A DNA stretch of 64,000 nucleotides from Pinus tabuliformis (Eukaryota > Streptophyta > Pinopsida > Pinales > Pinaceae): the NCBI GenBank assembly GCA_031772625.1, contig CM062815.1, positions 119,420,989 through 119,484,988 on the forward strand, in the 5' to 3' direction. Shown here piece after piece: positions 46,700 through 58,900 of the stretch. Below the pieces are notes generated by a model. The model was given only the letters and a program-made list of their open reading frames with translations. It did not search any database and had not been told where the DNA came from. The position numbers and the translations under genes were made by a program. Numbering within the stretch: position 1 is the stretch's first letter; every line of letters begins with the position of its first letter.

Positions 46700-48394
46700 A
46701 AACATGAAATAGAAGCATCATTGCCAAAGAGAATAGAAGGTAGATACAAAAACAAACTAAGGAAATCCACACCATGCAATGCCTCAGCGAAGTTTTGTAG
46801 AAGCACACAACTTTCTTAAATTCCTCAACAATGTCAAAAGACATATTTTCAATTCTTGATACCCTACAAAAAAAATCAAGATTCTCAAGACATTCAAAAT
46901 TTATTAATGACCAACTAGGTAAAAACAAAAATCTATTTGAGGTTGTAAACAAATTCAGAGTGCCACTAATACGGAAAACATCGTATTATTGACGATTTAA
47001 ACAAATTTTGGGCAAAAACGTATTTTGAGCAAATGATGTTTTATTTAATTTTGCCCAACAGAATTCCAGGTCTCAAACATAGCTTCATACTTGTAAGTCA
47101 CCAACATTCTTGAAGTACTCTGGGAGGTTTCAACCAATTGCTTATCCATTTACACTTTCATTCATAACAGTCTTGGTGACCCAGGGTACTCTTCAAATCA
47201 CTTTTCTCAAAACATTTCAACATAGCCGTTGGAAAAAGGGAGGTGAATTGAATAGTTAAAAACTTAAAGACTCTTTTACTCTACCTCTACAGGTCCTAAG
47301 CAAAGATGTTTATTTGGTTTTGCACTAGCAAAGCTCAAGGCTCAATCTTAACTTTATGCTTATGTTCCACTCACGTTATAGATGAGGCTTAGCAGTTCTG
47401 CATAAATTTTCAAACATCATAGCCGTTGGAAAAAGGGAGGTAAATTGAATGGTTAAAAACTTAAAAATCTTTAACTCCATCTCTGCATGTCCTAAGGAGA
47501 GATGTTTATTTGGTTTTGCTTTCTAGATGTGGCTTAGCAGCTCTGCACCAGCTTCTTAGAAATTTTCAAACATTTCATTTCACTCGTTGCAATCATGGTG
47601 AACCAGGTCCCTCTCCAAATCACTCTCCCCAACTCCATCTGTATTCTCACAGGTTGATGATATGGATACCTTTAGGCTCCTTTCGGCCTAGAGACCAACC
47701 TTGATCCATTTATTTCAAAAATAAAGACTCACCCAAAGCAAACTACACTCCATAAAAATGAAAAGAACAATGAATATGTCCTGTAACAACCATAGGATTA
47801 AAGTCTATTTGTTGGTTTTATAACTCATACTACAACATATAATCAAACTCAACATAATCAATGATGGGTATGTTCATGTAGGCCAGATTCGTAAAAAAAA
47901 GAAGCTAAAACTCAAATAAAGGACTTGAAAAATAAAAATATAAACAATGAGCATTATTCACTGGGAAAATTACCAGATGATGCTTGGTGCGCTTGTGTCT
48001 CAGATGGCGTTCTTCACCAGCAGTTTCATCCGCATCTATTTTTGTAGTGCCATCGTGATATTTAGTCATAAGATCGCTAGCCATGATTGCTAAAAACTCT
48101 CTCCTAAAACCCGGCTCCATTTCCACCACGGTTAAATCCAGGCCCAAAAACAAGGTTCAGTTCTTATTATTGTTATCATAAAAGCTGCCCTAAATTGCTC
48201 CCTGCACCATGATGCCGCTTCACCCGAACTAATATATATATATATATATAATCAAGCTGAATATAAATAAAAGACAAGCTCCCAAGCTCGATTTTCCCTA
48301 TTCTGCCATTATGTTAATTAGCACATTCAATCAAAATCATCAAATTGGCAGCAACCTGCAAATCCACTTATTCTTCTCTCAATAACCTCCTTTC
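46700..48394. other. Non-coding between host-gene fragments
   Basis: Short - strand frames at 46952-46689 and 48153-47905 could be further exons of a captured gene but match nothing I recognise. A direct repeat of about 105 bp occurs at 47221 and 47418 ('catagccgttggaaaaagggaggt'). A short (AT)n tract lies near 48231-48250. Confidence 0.5.
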
Positions 48395-48399
48395 TGCAG

Positions 48400-48725
48400 A
48401 TTTCAAAGCTCGATTATAACTGAAACCCAAAGCTCGATTATGACTGAAACCCAAAGCTCGATTATGGCTAAGACCCAATTCACCTAGTACAGAATAGATA
48501 AGAGAAATTTGATCAAAGCCTCGAAAAAAAGGAGGAGGGAATGCCAATGGCTGAGTGGGTTTCTAATCAATTTGTCTGCATTCGAATCGGAGGAAATTTT
48601 TTGACAACAAAATGGAAAGGCCCACCGATAGTTCCTGAATGGGTGATCGAAACATGCAATCTCGATGATGCCCAGTGGCAATCTCGATGATGCCCAGTGG
48701 CAATCTCGATGATACCCAGTGGCAA
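48400..48725. repeat. Two short tandem arrays
   Basis: Three units of about 27 bp ('aaagctcgattat-actgaaaccc') lie at 48405-48476. Three units of 23 bp ('gcaatctcgatgatgcccagtgg') lie at 48656-48724. Confidence 0.85.
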
Positions 48726-48880
48726 ATCTGCTCAACCCACCTGTACATACTTTCGATTTTTCCCTTCTTCGCCCCCTTATATTTTCTTTTCTATGGTTTT
48801 CTTGTCGCTATTACAGGCATATACGTTCATGTTTGCTGACCCGACGGCCCCGTCATATCATGGGACCGCCTGGCAGCATG

Positions 48881-49177
48881 CTGTGAGGGAATCCAATTGC
48901 TCAAGACATGCATAGAATGAACAATGTCCAAAGTATTTTCAAAGAATGGCAGCCTCTGTGTTATAGTGATATACATGGGAATAACCCCTCTGGAGGCAAT
49001 GAAACTGTTGAAGGGCCCGTTCAAGTTCATGGAAGTCGTAATAATTGTTACATTCCGCTCCCTCATTCTCACGGCGAAAGTTCCTGTTCCTCCTCCGATG
49101 TCCAACCCAATTCGAATTGTCTTCTTCTTCAAATTCAAGACCTCGTCGACAGAGTAATCCATGGAGCCACCGCCATT
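48881..49177 (-). pseudogene. Plant SAM-dependent methyltransferase, SAM-binding part
   Basis: The - strand frame reads GGGSMDYSVDEVLNL, then the SAM-binding motif IRIGLDIGGGTGTFAVRMRE, then VTIITTSMNLNGPF and on to SNWIPSQ. It then breaks into unrelated sequence at 48881. The last 160 bp (48881-49040) duplicate 45774-45933, so the same exon part exists twice. No intron interrupts 'ITTSMNLNG' here, whereas the other copy diverges exactly at that point. The GxGxG-type motif is intact, but the chain lacks the C-terminal half. Confidence 0.8.
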
Positions 49178-49916
49178 AGGGTGGGACAGACTACAGGAAG
49201 AACGCAATCCTGGTGGACTGCTTAATATCCAATACGCATCATCACCCAGCCTCGCCCCTTTGAGACTCTTGCCTTCAGATAGAACACACTACAACAAGAA
49301 TGTAACCCTGGGGGACTGCCTAGGATTCAGTATCCACCATCAACCAGCCTCATACCTTCGAGATTTAGTAGACACGCCTGAACTTCTCAAAATACATTAT
49401 ACCCCGTCTCCCAGCCTTGTGCCTTTGAGATTTCTTGCCATTTGGGTAGGGTCCATTACAGTAAGAATGTAATATGGGTGGACTGCATGGTATCCAATAT
49501 GCATCATTACCCCAATCTCATCCCCTTTGAGATTCCTGCCATGAGGATAGGGCATACTGCAGTAAGAATGGAATCCTCGTGGACAGTTTATTTTTAGAAA
49601 GTAGACACACCCACTACTCAAAATGAATATGCACCATTTCCCATCCTCCTTTTGAGACTTCCTGCCGTTAGGGATCAGGACAGGGCACACTACATTATGA
49701 ACTGAATACTGATGGAATGCTTAGTGTCTGACATGCACCATCGCACAGTCTCATCCCTTTGAAACTCCTACCATTAGTTTAGGGCAAACTACAACAAGAA
49801 AGGAATTCAAGAGGACTGCCTAGTATCTAATATGCACCATCACACATCCTCTGCCCTTTGAGACTCCTGCCATTTGGGTAGGTCACAGTGGACACAACAG
49901 TGAAAAATGAAATCCT
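49178..49916. repeat. Degenerate minisatellite, unit about 100-110 bp
   Basis: About seven diverged units, each with 'gggcacactacagtaagaatg', then 'ggtggactgcttaatatcc', then 'atgcaccatcaccc' and 'ccctttgagactcctgccatt'. The last unit merges into duplication S2. The short frames crossing it are not genes. Confidence 0.8.
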
Positions 49917-50460
49917 GGTGGACTGCTTAATATTAGAAAGCGGACACACCTGCACTTCTCAAAATCCAACATGCATGATCGCTGGCCTCATCCCTTTGAG
50001 GGTTACTGCCATTAGGGTAGGGCACACTACAGTAAGAATGGCCGGATGACTAATGCCGTTATGATCTTAATTAAACAAATAACTTGCTGAATTTAATTAA
50101 CCAGAAATTAAATTTCAGGCCATATCATCAATCACACAATAGCTGGAAATTAAATAGTGGAAGCATAAAATAGTTTCACACATACAGAGGTAATTTCTCC
50201 TTCAAAATCAGATTTTCATTCTTTCAAAAACACTTACGAAGAAACCTTCACAGTGTGCTAAAATCCAACAGCTCTATGGTCAACAAATCACCCTAAACTG
50301 AGCAGCACAGTTGGCCCGAGAAGATACGTCATGTTGTATGTCTGGACTGTGTTGCTTTATGGATTGCACGGCCCTATCTGCATGAACACATGGAACTTTT
50401 TTGTAAACTACATGGAACTCCCTAGATCCGTATGAATGTACATCTCTGCTCTGCATGGTC
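49917..50460. repeat. Segmental duplication S2, copy 2
   Basis: Matches 44016-44551. It ends exactly where the methyltransferase exon resumes at 50461. Confidence 0.88.
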
Positions 50461-50654
50461 TCGTCGACAGAGTAATCCATGGAGCCACCGCCATTTACCT
50501 ACCTGGTTTTCTCCCGGCCTTGAAGATTGAAGTAGTCTTTTCAGTCATCGAAGCCCTTCTGGTATTTTCTCTGAATGAGGCACGAGTAATTCTTGCAAGA
50601 ATATGCAGTCCAGACGACACTGGAATCAGGGGCTTTTCCCATGCTCGGCGCACA
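50461..50654 (-). pseudogene. Plant SAM-dependent methyltransferase, part upstream of the SAM motif
   Basis: The - strand reads CAPSMGKAPDSSVVWTAYSC, then KNYSCLIQRKYQKGFDD, then a TGA where the family has Cys. It continues KDYFNLQGREKTR, then a TAG where the family has Trp, then VNGGGSMDYSVDE. The second stop sits in a donor-like context (CAG|GTAGGT), so a splice site is an alternative reading. The 35 bp at 50461-50495 are repeated at 49143-49177, where the gene continues. The 1283 bp between look like an insertion or duplication product. Family assignment is from memory. Confidence 0.7.
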
Positions 50655-50689
50655 GATGTCAAGTGGAAAGTGGAACGTTTTTAAATATT

Positions 50690-51215
50690 TTTTAATGTTT
50701 TAAAACATTTTTTATTAAATCAGACAGTTGATTTTTGTTTAATCGTCTAACAAAAGATCTAACGGCTACGATTAGGACAAAAAGGCATTTGGGGGAGTTC
50801 ATTGAAGAGGGAAACGCCTTACGACATAATTAATTTAAATGTGATTATATTTTTAGTATTTATTGTTTACTAGTTAAGAAGATGAGTTTAAAATATAAGC
50901 ACCCAACATATAACCATATACCATATGCATGCACTCCATATACCTTTTTCCTACACGGATTATTAATCAGAATGGGTTTATTGTTTACTAATCTTGTTGA
51001 GAAGATGAGTTAGTATATGCCAATTTTTGGACTTTCTACGACATAATTTAGCATACCAATTTCCTAATATTAATGAAGTTTAAATATGATAAATACTAAA
51101 TCAACAAGTGAGTAAGTGGATTGTGATGTGCTCCAAGGTTTTACGTTATAAAGAGCGATGCATGTAGATACCATTCATATTAACTAATAATAATAATAAT
51201 TGCATAGAAAAAGGC
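50690..51215. other. AT-rich intergenic
   Basis: No gene or repeat recognised. It ends in a short (AAT)n run near 51187-51200. Confidence 0.6.
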
Positions 51216-52829
51216 TTGTTTTCAAATCCACGACTTACTTCCCATCCAACCATATTGAGTTTGCAATGTTTTAGGCAGCAAGGGGGGGCGAGCCACATGC
51301 CCAGCATGTGCCGCCCCGTGTTAACCTCACGACTCCATGGTAGAACGCCGTCATTGTTTAATGGCTCAGCATCGAGGCGATGGGCATTCAATGTTAGACA
51401 GTGGATTTCGATGGTGGCGCAGAAGGCAGTTAATGCGCGCCTGCAACGAAGGAATGGAGCACAATATCAATGGACCGGTGCGACGACGCAGGTTCATTGG
51501 CATGTCGAGGTTCGGAGGGTGCGAGAGCAGAGAAATTTCGGGTCGGTGGATGTCTCACCACCTCAAAGCACAGTTGAGGCCTTTTGCTGCTGCAATACAA
51601 GCTGCTGCTGTAGGAAGGGGGGGCAATTCGAGAGATTTCAGGAACAACTGGAAGCGAGAAGTGTTAACTCTCTCGCAGGAGGAAGTCGCTCAGAATTTGT
51701 CTCACCAGTGTGTGGATTGGGGCGAAATCTGCACTGTGCCTATTTTCACCTATTCTCTCAGGTATTCGAGGGTGGCAGCGAGGAAGCCATGGCTAAATTA
51801 CGGGAGCGGCAGCCTAGCAGACGGGGACCATGGAGAGGATCTTCCTCTCGACCCCCTGCAGCAGATGAACACCACCATTGTTGTTGCTGCTACTGTCATA
51901 GGAGGGCAAGGGCCACACAACTCCCAGCCGGGCAATTCTTGGAGGTCGGTAGCTCTAGCGAGGGAGAGCCAGTGCTTCCGGCATTCGGCTCCGTGGTGTT
52001 CACTCTGGGCAGCTCAGCAGACAATGCAGGAGTCAACGCCCACATTTCAGTTCTTTTCACCAAAATCCCTGAAGGAAATGAAGCTGAAAATCCTCTGGGC
52101 ACGTTGGAGAAGCCTCCAGGAGGCTCTGGTGAGGATAGCCCTGCTGTGCTGCCCCCGATTGAGGCAGGCACCTCGGGGAAGGAGATTATGCAAGCCCCCT
52201 CAAATCCAATGGGGCCGGAACCTCAGGGCATTGCTAAGGATAAATGGAAGGCGATGTGGGAAGGAATCCCTGAGGGGCAGGGGTGGTGCTACATTGTGGA
52301 AGACAAAAGTCTCTGCGAGGACCAAGCCTCTGAAGCACGACTCAACACACGCCCTCCTCTCTCAGCCCGAATCCAGGATTAAAGCTTCTGCGGGTATTTC
52401 GGTTCCGTATATCACTATGTCTGTTTGCTGGCAGTTTATACTTATGTCTGTCTTGTTTATGTTTGTCTGGTTTATTGTCAATTTTCAACACTGTTTGGTT
52501 CTTGCCGGTCCATGGCACACAGTCAGTTTCAGTTGAAAGCCCCTGCGTGGGCAGTCATGTGTCTGTTTAGCGCAATGTGGCCCCTTAGCACAATGTTACT
52601 CATGTCTTTTGGGCCTCCAGCAGCGATTAGATTTTGGAGGGACTCTGTTAGTCTTGTAGGTGATTTTGGAAGTTCTGTAGGTGCTGCCCCTGCGTGGGAG
52701 CTTTTTGTTTCAAAGCTAAGCTATCCAAGGTGCAACTGCTGGCCCTGGAAAGCCTGTCTCACTGATTGTAAAGTTTACATGTAAATATAATATAATAGTC
52801 TAGATAGTCTTTTACCGATAAAAAAAAAA
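51216..52829 (+). mobile_element. Poly(A)-tailed, non-LTR-retrotransposon-like unit with a long open frame
   Basis: A GC-richer block ends 'ttttaccgat' followed by 12 A (about 52818-52830), the kind of tail seen on plant L1-type LINEs. It holds an open stretch of 388 codons (51216-52382) in one frame and of 399 codons (51337-52536) in another. The first frame looks more protein-like toward its end (EGNEAENPLGTLEKPPG, then KDKWKAMWEGIPEGQGW). No endonuclease or reverse transcriptase motif is present, so it may be an internally deleted LINE (ORF1 plus 3' end) or a retroposed transcript. No target duplication was found. The surrounding DNA is far more AT-rich. Confidence 0.45.
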
Positions 52830-54360
52830 AACATATTACATCATATAAAATAACAAATTACATCATAAAAAAATAAACTATCAAATAATAAATAATACAT
52901 TTCATTTTGAGAAATATAGAAATGATTAAAAAACGTAATAATTATTTAAATTATTATTTTATAGTACTTAGATTACATAACTTTAATTTATTGGTTCTTG
53001 AAATACACCTTGAAATGCTCGTTTTTCAACAAAAAAAAAGATTTCAATCATATTTATTTTCAAAGTCTTTGATATAATGATTAGTTAAATTATAATTTTA
53101 TATTGTTTAAATGACATTTTTAATATTAGTTTTGCCAAATACTTTATTCATTTTGAAATGTCATAAGATAATTAATGCAAATGTAAATTTTTTATATTTT
53201 TTACAATACATTGGAATCTAGTTATGTAAGTCATGGTCAAATTGTGACTAGTGAATTTTGCTTGAAATCAAATAAAAATTAATTAAAATATTTTTAAATT
53301 ATTATGCATTCAAAAATACATTATTAAAAAATATATATATCATAATTTTGTTAAAAATTATATCACCTAAAATTAATAAGGTAATTGTGTCTTTATTACA
53401 TAAAACATTACAATGTCAATATTTTCTTAATTTATTAGTTTGTTTATTGTGTTTGATAAAAATCTTTACTTGAGTGTTTGTTTCACTTGTGTAGAACATA
53501 TACTCTTTGTTCATATTTAGTATACCTCTCTCTCTCTCTCTATATATATTTGTGATGTTTATCTTGAGCATATTCATATGTATTCAAACAAATGTAATAT
53601 TGTGTAAAAATAGAATTCGATGAGAAGTTATATATATGTATATGTTAGTAGTTTTAGTTACTAGATTTTCAATGCAAGATAACAATATTTTTTTTTACTA
53701 CTTTTGGTAGAAACATTTTTGTGTTTGGAAGTATGGTTCTAGAATTTTGGTTTCAACGTTGGATATCAATATTTTTTTTACCACTTTTGGTAGAAACATT
53801 TTTTTGTTTGGAAGTATGGTTCTAGAATTTTGGTTTCAACGTTCAAGTACTAAGTCTCAGGTCATTAGTAGTATTTTATGGCTACTAAAAACATTTTATT
53901 CATTCATTCATGTATGTCTTATTTGTTTCTTACTCTAATTTAAGGATACTTAAAATAAGCAAGAATATCTACAAAGTAGCCCTTGTTCAAATACAATAGT
54001 TAGTTCATACATTTCAAAATTCAATAATTGAACTAAGCTACAAGGAAACGCTAGCTATGCGGCTTTGTTTCATATATGAGGTTGATCGAATGGAATGATA
54101 AAACACCTATTACATCCTCGATCATTAAAAAACTATGCACTATGATAGTGGTATAATACAATACATTTATTGGATAAGAAAGTGAAGGTGGAAGTGGGTA
54201 CTTGTAATTATTATTTACCTAGCTACGATGCCGACACTTATAAGTTACCCAATTACGAGCCCAATCACAACATGCAACCATTGGCTTACGAATACTCTTG
54301 TTTTTTTTCCTTTTGAAAGAAGAAAAAGATAGATTATTTTTTACGTCCACGAGGCTAAAG
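52830..54360. other. Very AT-rich intergenic
   Basis: No gene. It includes a (CT)n/(AT)n run near 53527-53549 and a direct duplication of about 65 bp: 'acttttggtagaaacattttt...ttggtttcaacgtt' at 53700-53757 and 53782-53842. Confidence 0.65.
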
Positions 54361-54419
54361 ATAGTCTATGGGACAGATTGCTTCTTCATCTGCTTGTCTT
54401 TTGGGATTGGTAAGAACAA

Positions 54420-54625
54420 TAATCTACAATGAAATATTCTGCCATAGTGTTGATGATGGAACAATAATCTGCGATGGAATATTTTGCAATAATGTTGATG
54501 ATACAAGGATGGCTTGCAAAGAAAACTTCGTTAGAATAACTCTTTTTGATGAATGTAATGTGATGGCTTGCAAAGAAAATTTTGTTAGAATAACTCTTTC
54601 TGATGAATGTAATGTCTACTGCACT
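54420..54625 (+). repeat. Two adjacent tandem duplications
   Basis: A unit of about 54 bp ('aataatctgcgatggaatattttgc') occurs twice at 54417-54505. A unit of about 57 bp ('atggcttgcaaagaaaa') occurs twice at 54510-54622. A 92-codon frame (54368-54646) runs through them with repeated blocks (MACKENFVRITL twice) but is probably fortuitous. Confidence 0.75.
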
Positions 54626-54649
54626 CTAGTATTGAAGCTTTGTTAGACT

Positions 54650-55487
54650 AGCTCTTTGATTTTAGATTGATGACTTTGGTAAATAACAACCACATTCTTT
54701 AAATTCCAACCATGATACATTACACTTGTTTATATATATTATTTTTATATAAATTTACATATGATTTTATTTACTTATTTATTTAAATAAAATATTAAAT
54801 GTATAACCATATGGATAATAATTGAAATAAAACATTAAAAAGGTAAAAAAGTATTTTGGGTAAAAAAGGTGAAATAACATCTTGGTAGCATGCCTGGCAT
54901 GAATGCACCATGTGCACACTCTACCTTGAGTCCATAGCATGCAACCTATGCGCCTATTTCAAGTGGTTTTTTGTACATCTTTGGTAATACTTTCCTAGTG
55001 GTTTCATTTTATTTCTCTTATCAATTTTCTGGTAATTTTTTTGTAGTGTACTTCTAGCCTTGGGCTTTAGCCATGAACTCAAGCTCATGATCTATATCTA
55101 GATTCCATTTTATGCAATATCGAACTCTGGTGGACACATTTTGATGTTGGAAGTTCCTCAACCCCCTTTTTTTGATGATTGAAATAACAGATGAGGGATA
55201 ACTAGTTAAAGAAGATGAGCTCATTTGTGTTATCTTTTGAATGCCATGCCTTCGCCATATCGCATATATTTCATACCAAATTTGACTCTCGTATTCACTA
55301 CTTCAATTATGTTGGCTCTGCAAAATCAATCACCTAGTTTACTGCAACAACGTTCGGAAAACACTCAAAATCTAGTCATAAAGACTTGGGGAATGGATAT
55401 TTTTGCATGTGCGAGTTCTAATCCAATTTGCCTCAGTATAATTTTTAGTGTTGGGTTTCGATTAGGGTTTGGGTTTTTTTATTGTTG
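54650..55487. other. Upstream flank of copia B
   Basis: No clear gene. The last 40 bases ('gattagggtttgggttttttt') resemble a plant 5' untranslated region leading into the ATG that copia B interrupted. Confidence 0.5.
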
Positions 55488-55492
55488 ATGTT

Positions 55493-55805
55493 TGTAGGTT
55501 TTAACCATGTACAGAAATTACTTGGATACAAATTCTAAAACACAGAAAATAAAGAATGCGAGAGCATAACACATAAAACACATATACATAGAGATTTTCC
55601 CCTGGATCCCAAAACCGGGACTACTAGATTGATTTTTCATTATGTTCCTTTCAATGTTACAATACATATATATACATGCCAAAGCATCCAATACCATGGA
55701 TTGAAAACCATCGCTCCTAAAACCATGTGCAAAAACCATGCACAAAACCATAGGTAGGTTTGCCCCACCTAATATAGGGTCCAAAAATATAAACACGACC
55801 CAACA
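55493..55805 (-). repeat. 3' LTR of copia B (313 bp)
   Basis: On the - strand it starts TGTTGGGTC and ends ACCTACA. It matches 59764-60072 with scattered changes and small indels. Confidence 0.92.
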
Positions 55806-55816
55806 TTCTCCCACTT
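55806..55816 (-). promoter_or_regulatory. Polypurine tract of copia B
   Basis: The - strand reads AAGTGGGAGAA directly before the 3' LTR. Confidence 0.85.
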
Positions 55817-55905
55817 GTTGTTTCTTTCCACAGGGGGCCACAGGAGAGATTAGTCATTTATCTAGCCCTGAAACGCCCATTGTTTCTCTACACCAAGAGA
55901 ACTTC

Positions 55906-58900
55906 TTAGAGCTCACAAATGTTTTCAATGCATCTGCAGTATTCTTCAAAGTGTCCACCTTTACTAGCAACACCTTTTTTTCTTCTATCATATCTCACAA
56001 AGTGATACTGAACATCAATGTGCTTTGTCTTTGAATGGTAAGTAGTGTTCTTTGCCAAGAAAATTGCACTTTGGCTGTCACAGTCTATCCTTATAGCTCC
56101 CTGTACTAACCCCATACTTGAACACAATCTCTGCATCCAAATTGCTTCCTTGCTTGCATGAGTGGCTGCCATGTATTCTGCCTTTGTAGTTGATAGTGCC
56201 ACTACAGATTGTTTCTTACTCATCCAACTGACTGCACCTCCAAACAGGTTAAACACATACCCACTTGTAGATCTTCTCTGATCCAGATCTCCAACCCAGT
56301 CTACATTAACAAAGCCATGAATATCCAAAACTCTGTCCAATCCTGGTCTTCCTTGGTAGCACAAACCATAATCACTAGTGCCACGCAAATACATGAAAAC
56401 CTACTTCGCTGCTATCCAATGCTCCTTCCCTGGTTTTGACATAAACTTTCTCAATACTCCCACTGCATGTGCAATGTCTGGTCTACTACAGACCATCACA
56501 TACGTCAGGCTACCGACTGCACTTGCATATGGAACACGGGACATGTCCTCTTCCTCTTCTTGTGTCTTGGGACACTGTTCAACAGATAACTTTACACCTA
56601 CAGGAATAGGAACCTTCACCAGTTTACTATCCTGCATATTAAACCTCTGCAATATTGTCTTGACATACTTCCTCTGGTTTAACCAAAGCTTCCTCTTTGC
56701 CCGATCTCTTTTAATTTCCATGCCCAAAAAATAGTTTGCAGCACCAAGATCTTTCATGTCAAATTTGGAGGACAATTGGGTCTTCAAATACTGGATAATT
56801 TCATTGTCATTTCCAACCAGCAACATTTCATCCACATAGAAGACCAGATAAATAACACAGTCACCAATTAATTTAAAATACACACATGATCTTCTTTGCT
56901 TCTAGTGAAGCCAAGTCCCTATATACATGTATCAAATTTCTGATACCACATCCTTGGTGACTGTTTTAGCCCATAAATAGACTTCTTTAACTCGCATATC
57001 AATTCTTTCTTACCCTTCACCACAAAGCCTTCAGGTTGCTTCATGTAGATCTCCTCTTCCAAATCCCCATGAAGAAATGATGTCTTCACATCCATTTATT
57101 CTACCTCAAAATCAAAAGTAACTGCAACAGATAAAAGTAATCTAATAGAAGCTACCTTGGCAACAAGAGAAAAAATATCACCAAAATCAATTCCTGGCAC
57201 TTGGGAATAACCTTTTGCTACCAACCGCGCTTTGTATTTCTCCACCATTCCTTTTGAATTTGTCTTCTTCTTGAACACCCATTTGCTGCCAATGGGTTTC
57301 CTTCTAGCTGACAACTCCACTAGATCCCAAGCCTCATTTTTGTGCAAAGATGCCATTTCATCAACCATGGCCTCTTTCCAGAGTTTTCCATCCTCTGAAT
57401 CTAATGCTTCCTTCACAGTTCTGGGATCATCATTAGTAATAGATAAAGAAAAATTTGAACAGAAAGCAGATGGACTATACCTTTATAGTTACCTTCTTTC
57501 TCGAACTAATATTCTCACAACCGGAGTTTGTGGCTCTTCATCTTCTGATTCCTCTTCTGCTGTAGAGTATGATTCTTCCTCCTTTAGCTCAAACTCTATC
57601 TTCTCAAGTTCCTTTGATGGGAATTCATGTTTAATAACATTTTTCACCTCTTTGAACACCACATCTTTGATGTACACAACCTTCCTTGTTATTGGGTTCC
57701 ACAGCTTATAACCCTTTAAACCATCCTTATATCCAATAAAGATGCACTTTTCAGATTTACTATCCAACTTTGTTCTTTTCTCCTTTGGAACATGTACATA
57801 TGCATCACATCCAAACACCCTCAGATGTGAAAGAGAGGGTTTCTTACCAATCCATACCTCTTGTGGAGTATTATCCTCCAACGCTGATGAAGGTGATTTG
57901 TTGACCAGGTAACATGCTGTCTCCACCGCCTCTGCCCAAAATTCCTGTCCTAACTCGACACCACTGAGCATGCTTCTTGCCCTTTCCATCAACGTCTTGT
58001 TCATTCTTTCTGCAACTCCATTTTTCTCACGTGTGTATGGAGTAGTATTTTATTGTGCTATACCACACTTCTTACATAATTCTTCAAATTCCTTGCTACA
58101 AAACTCTCCATCGTTATCTATCCTCAACACCTTTATCTTCTTCTCTGTCTGGTTTTCTACCAAAGCTTTAAATTCTTTAAACCTGTCAAAGACTTCAGAT
58201 TTCTTCTTGAGGAAATATATCAATGTATTCCTTGAGAAGTCATCTATAAATTATAGTACACATGCTTAACCAGTGATGGAACCTTCACAGGTCCAAACAC
58301 ATCACTGTGCACAAGCTCTAATATCTGTTTCACCCTCTTACCACCAGAGTGGAAACTCACCTGATTCTGCTTCCCATATACACAATTTTCACAGAAATAA
58401 AAATCCAGAGAGATTAGTCATGCCTTCTACCATACCTTTACCATGAAGTATTTGAAGGCCCTTCTCTCCATTATGTCCAAGCCTTTGATGCCATAGCATG
58501 GTATTTTCTCTAGGGACCACTATATTTTCTACTCCACTTTCAGGAACCACAGAACTGTTGCACCCCTCAATAACAGTGCTACCTTGCAGCTTGTACAAAG
58601 TTCTAATCCGATCTCCTCACATCAATACCAGTGCTCCTCATACCATCTTGTAGGAATCTTTCTCGAATACTATTTTTACACCTGCATCATCCAACTTGCT
58701 TACAAAAATCATATTTTTGGCCAATGCAGGAATATGCAGAACACTCGAAAGTCACAGAACCACTCTCTATGGGGAGTGAAGTGAAAGGATGCACCTGAGT
58801 CAATCAACCATGCCTCATGATCTGCATGTGTACTTGAAGAAGCCAAGTATACATCCCACCTTCATCTGAGGTGGTTTTCGCCTTTGCAGAAGGAGCATCA

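Noticed and set aside
46634-46819. + strand frame opposite the ASG1-like exon
   Set aside because: Antisense shadow; the - strand has family blocks and splice sites.
49161-49690. Frames of about 100 codons on both strands over the minisatellite
   Set aside because: Produced by the repeat unit; no domain and on both strands.
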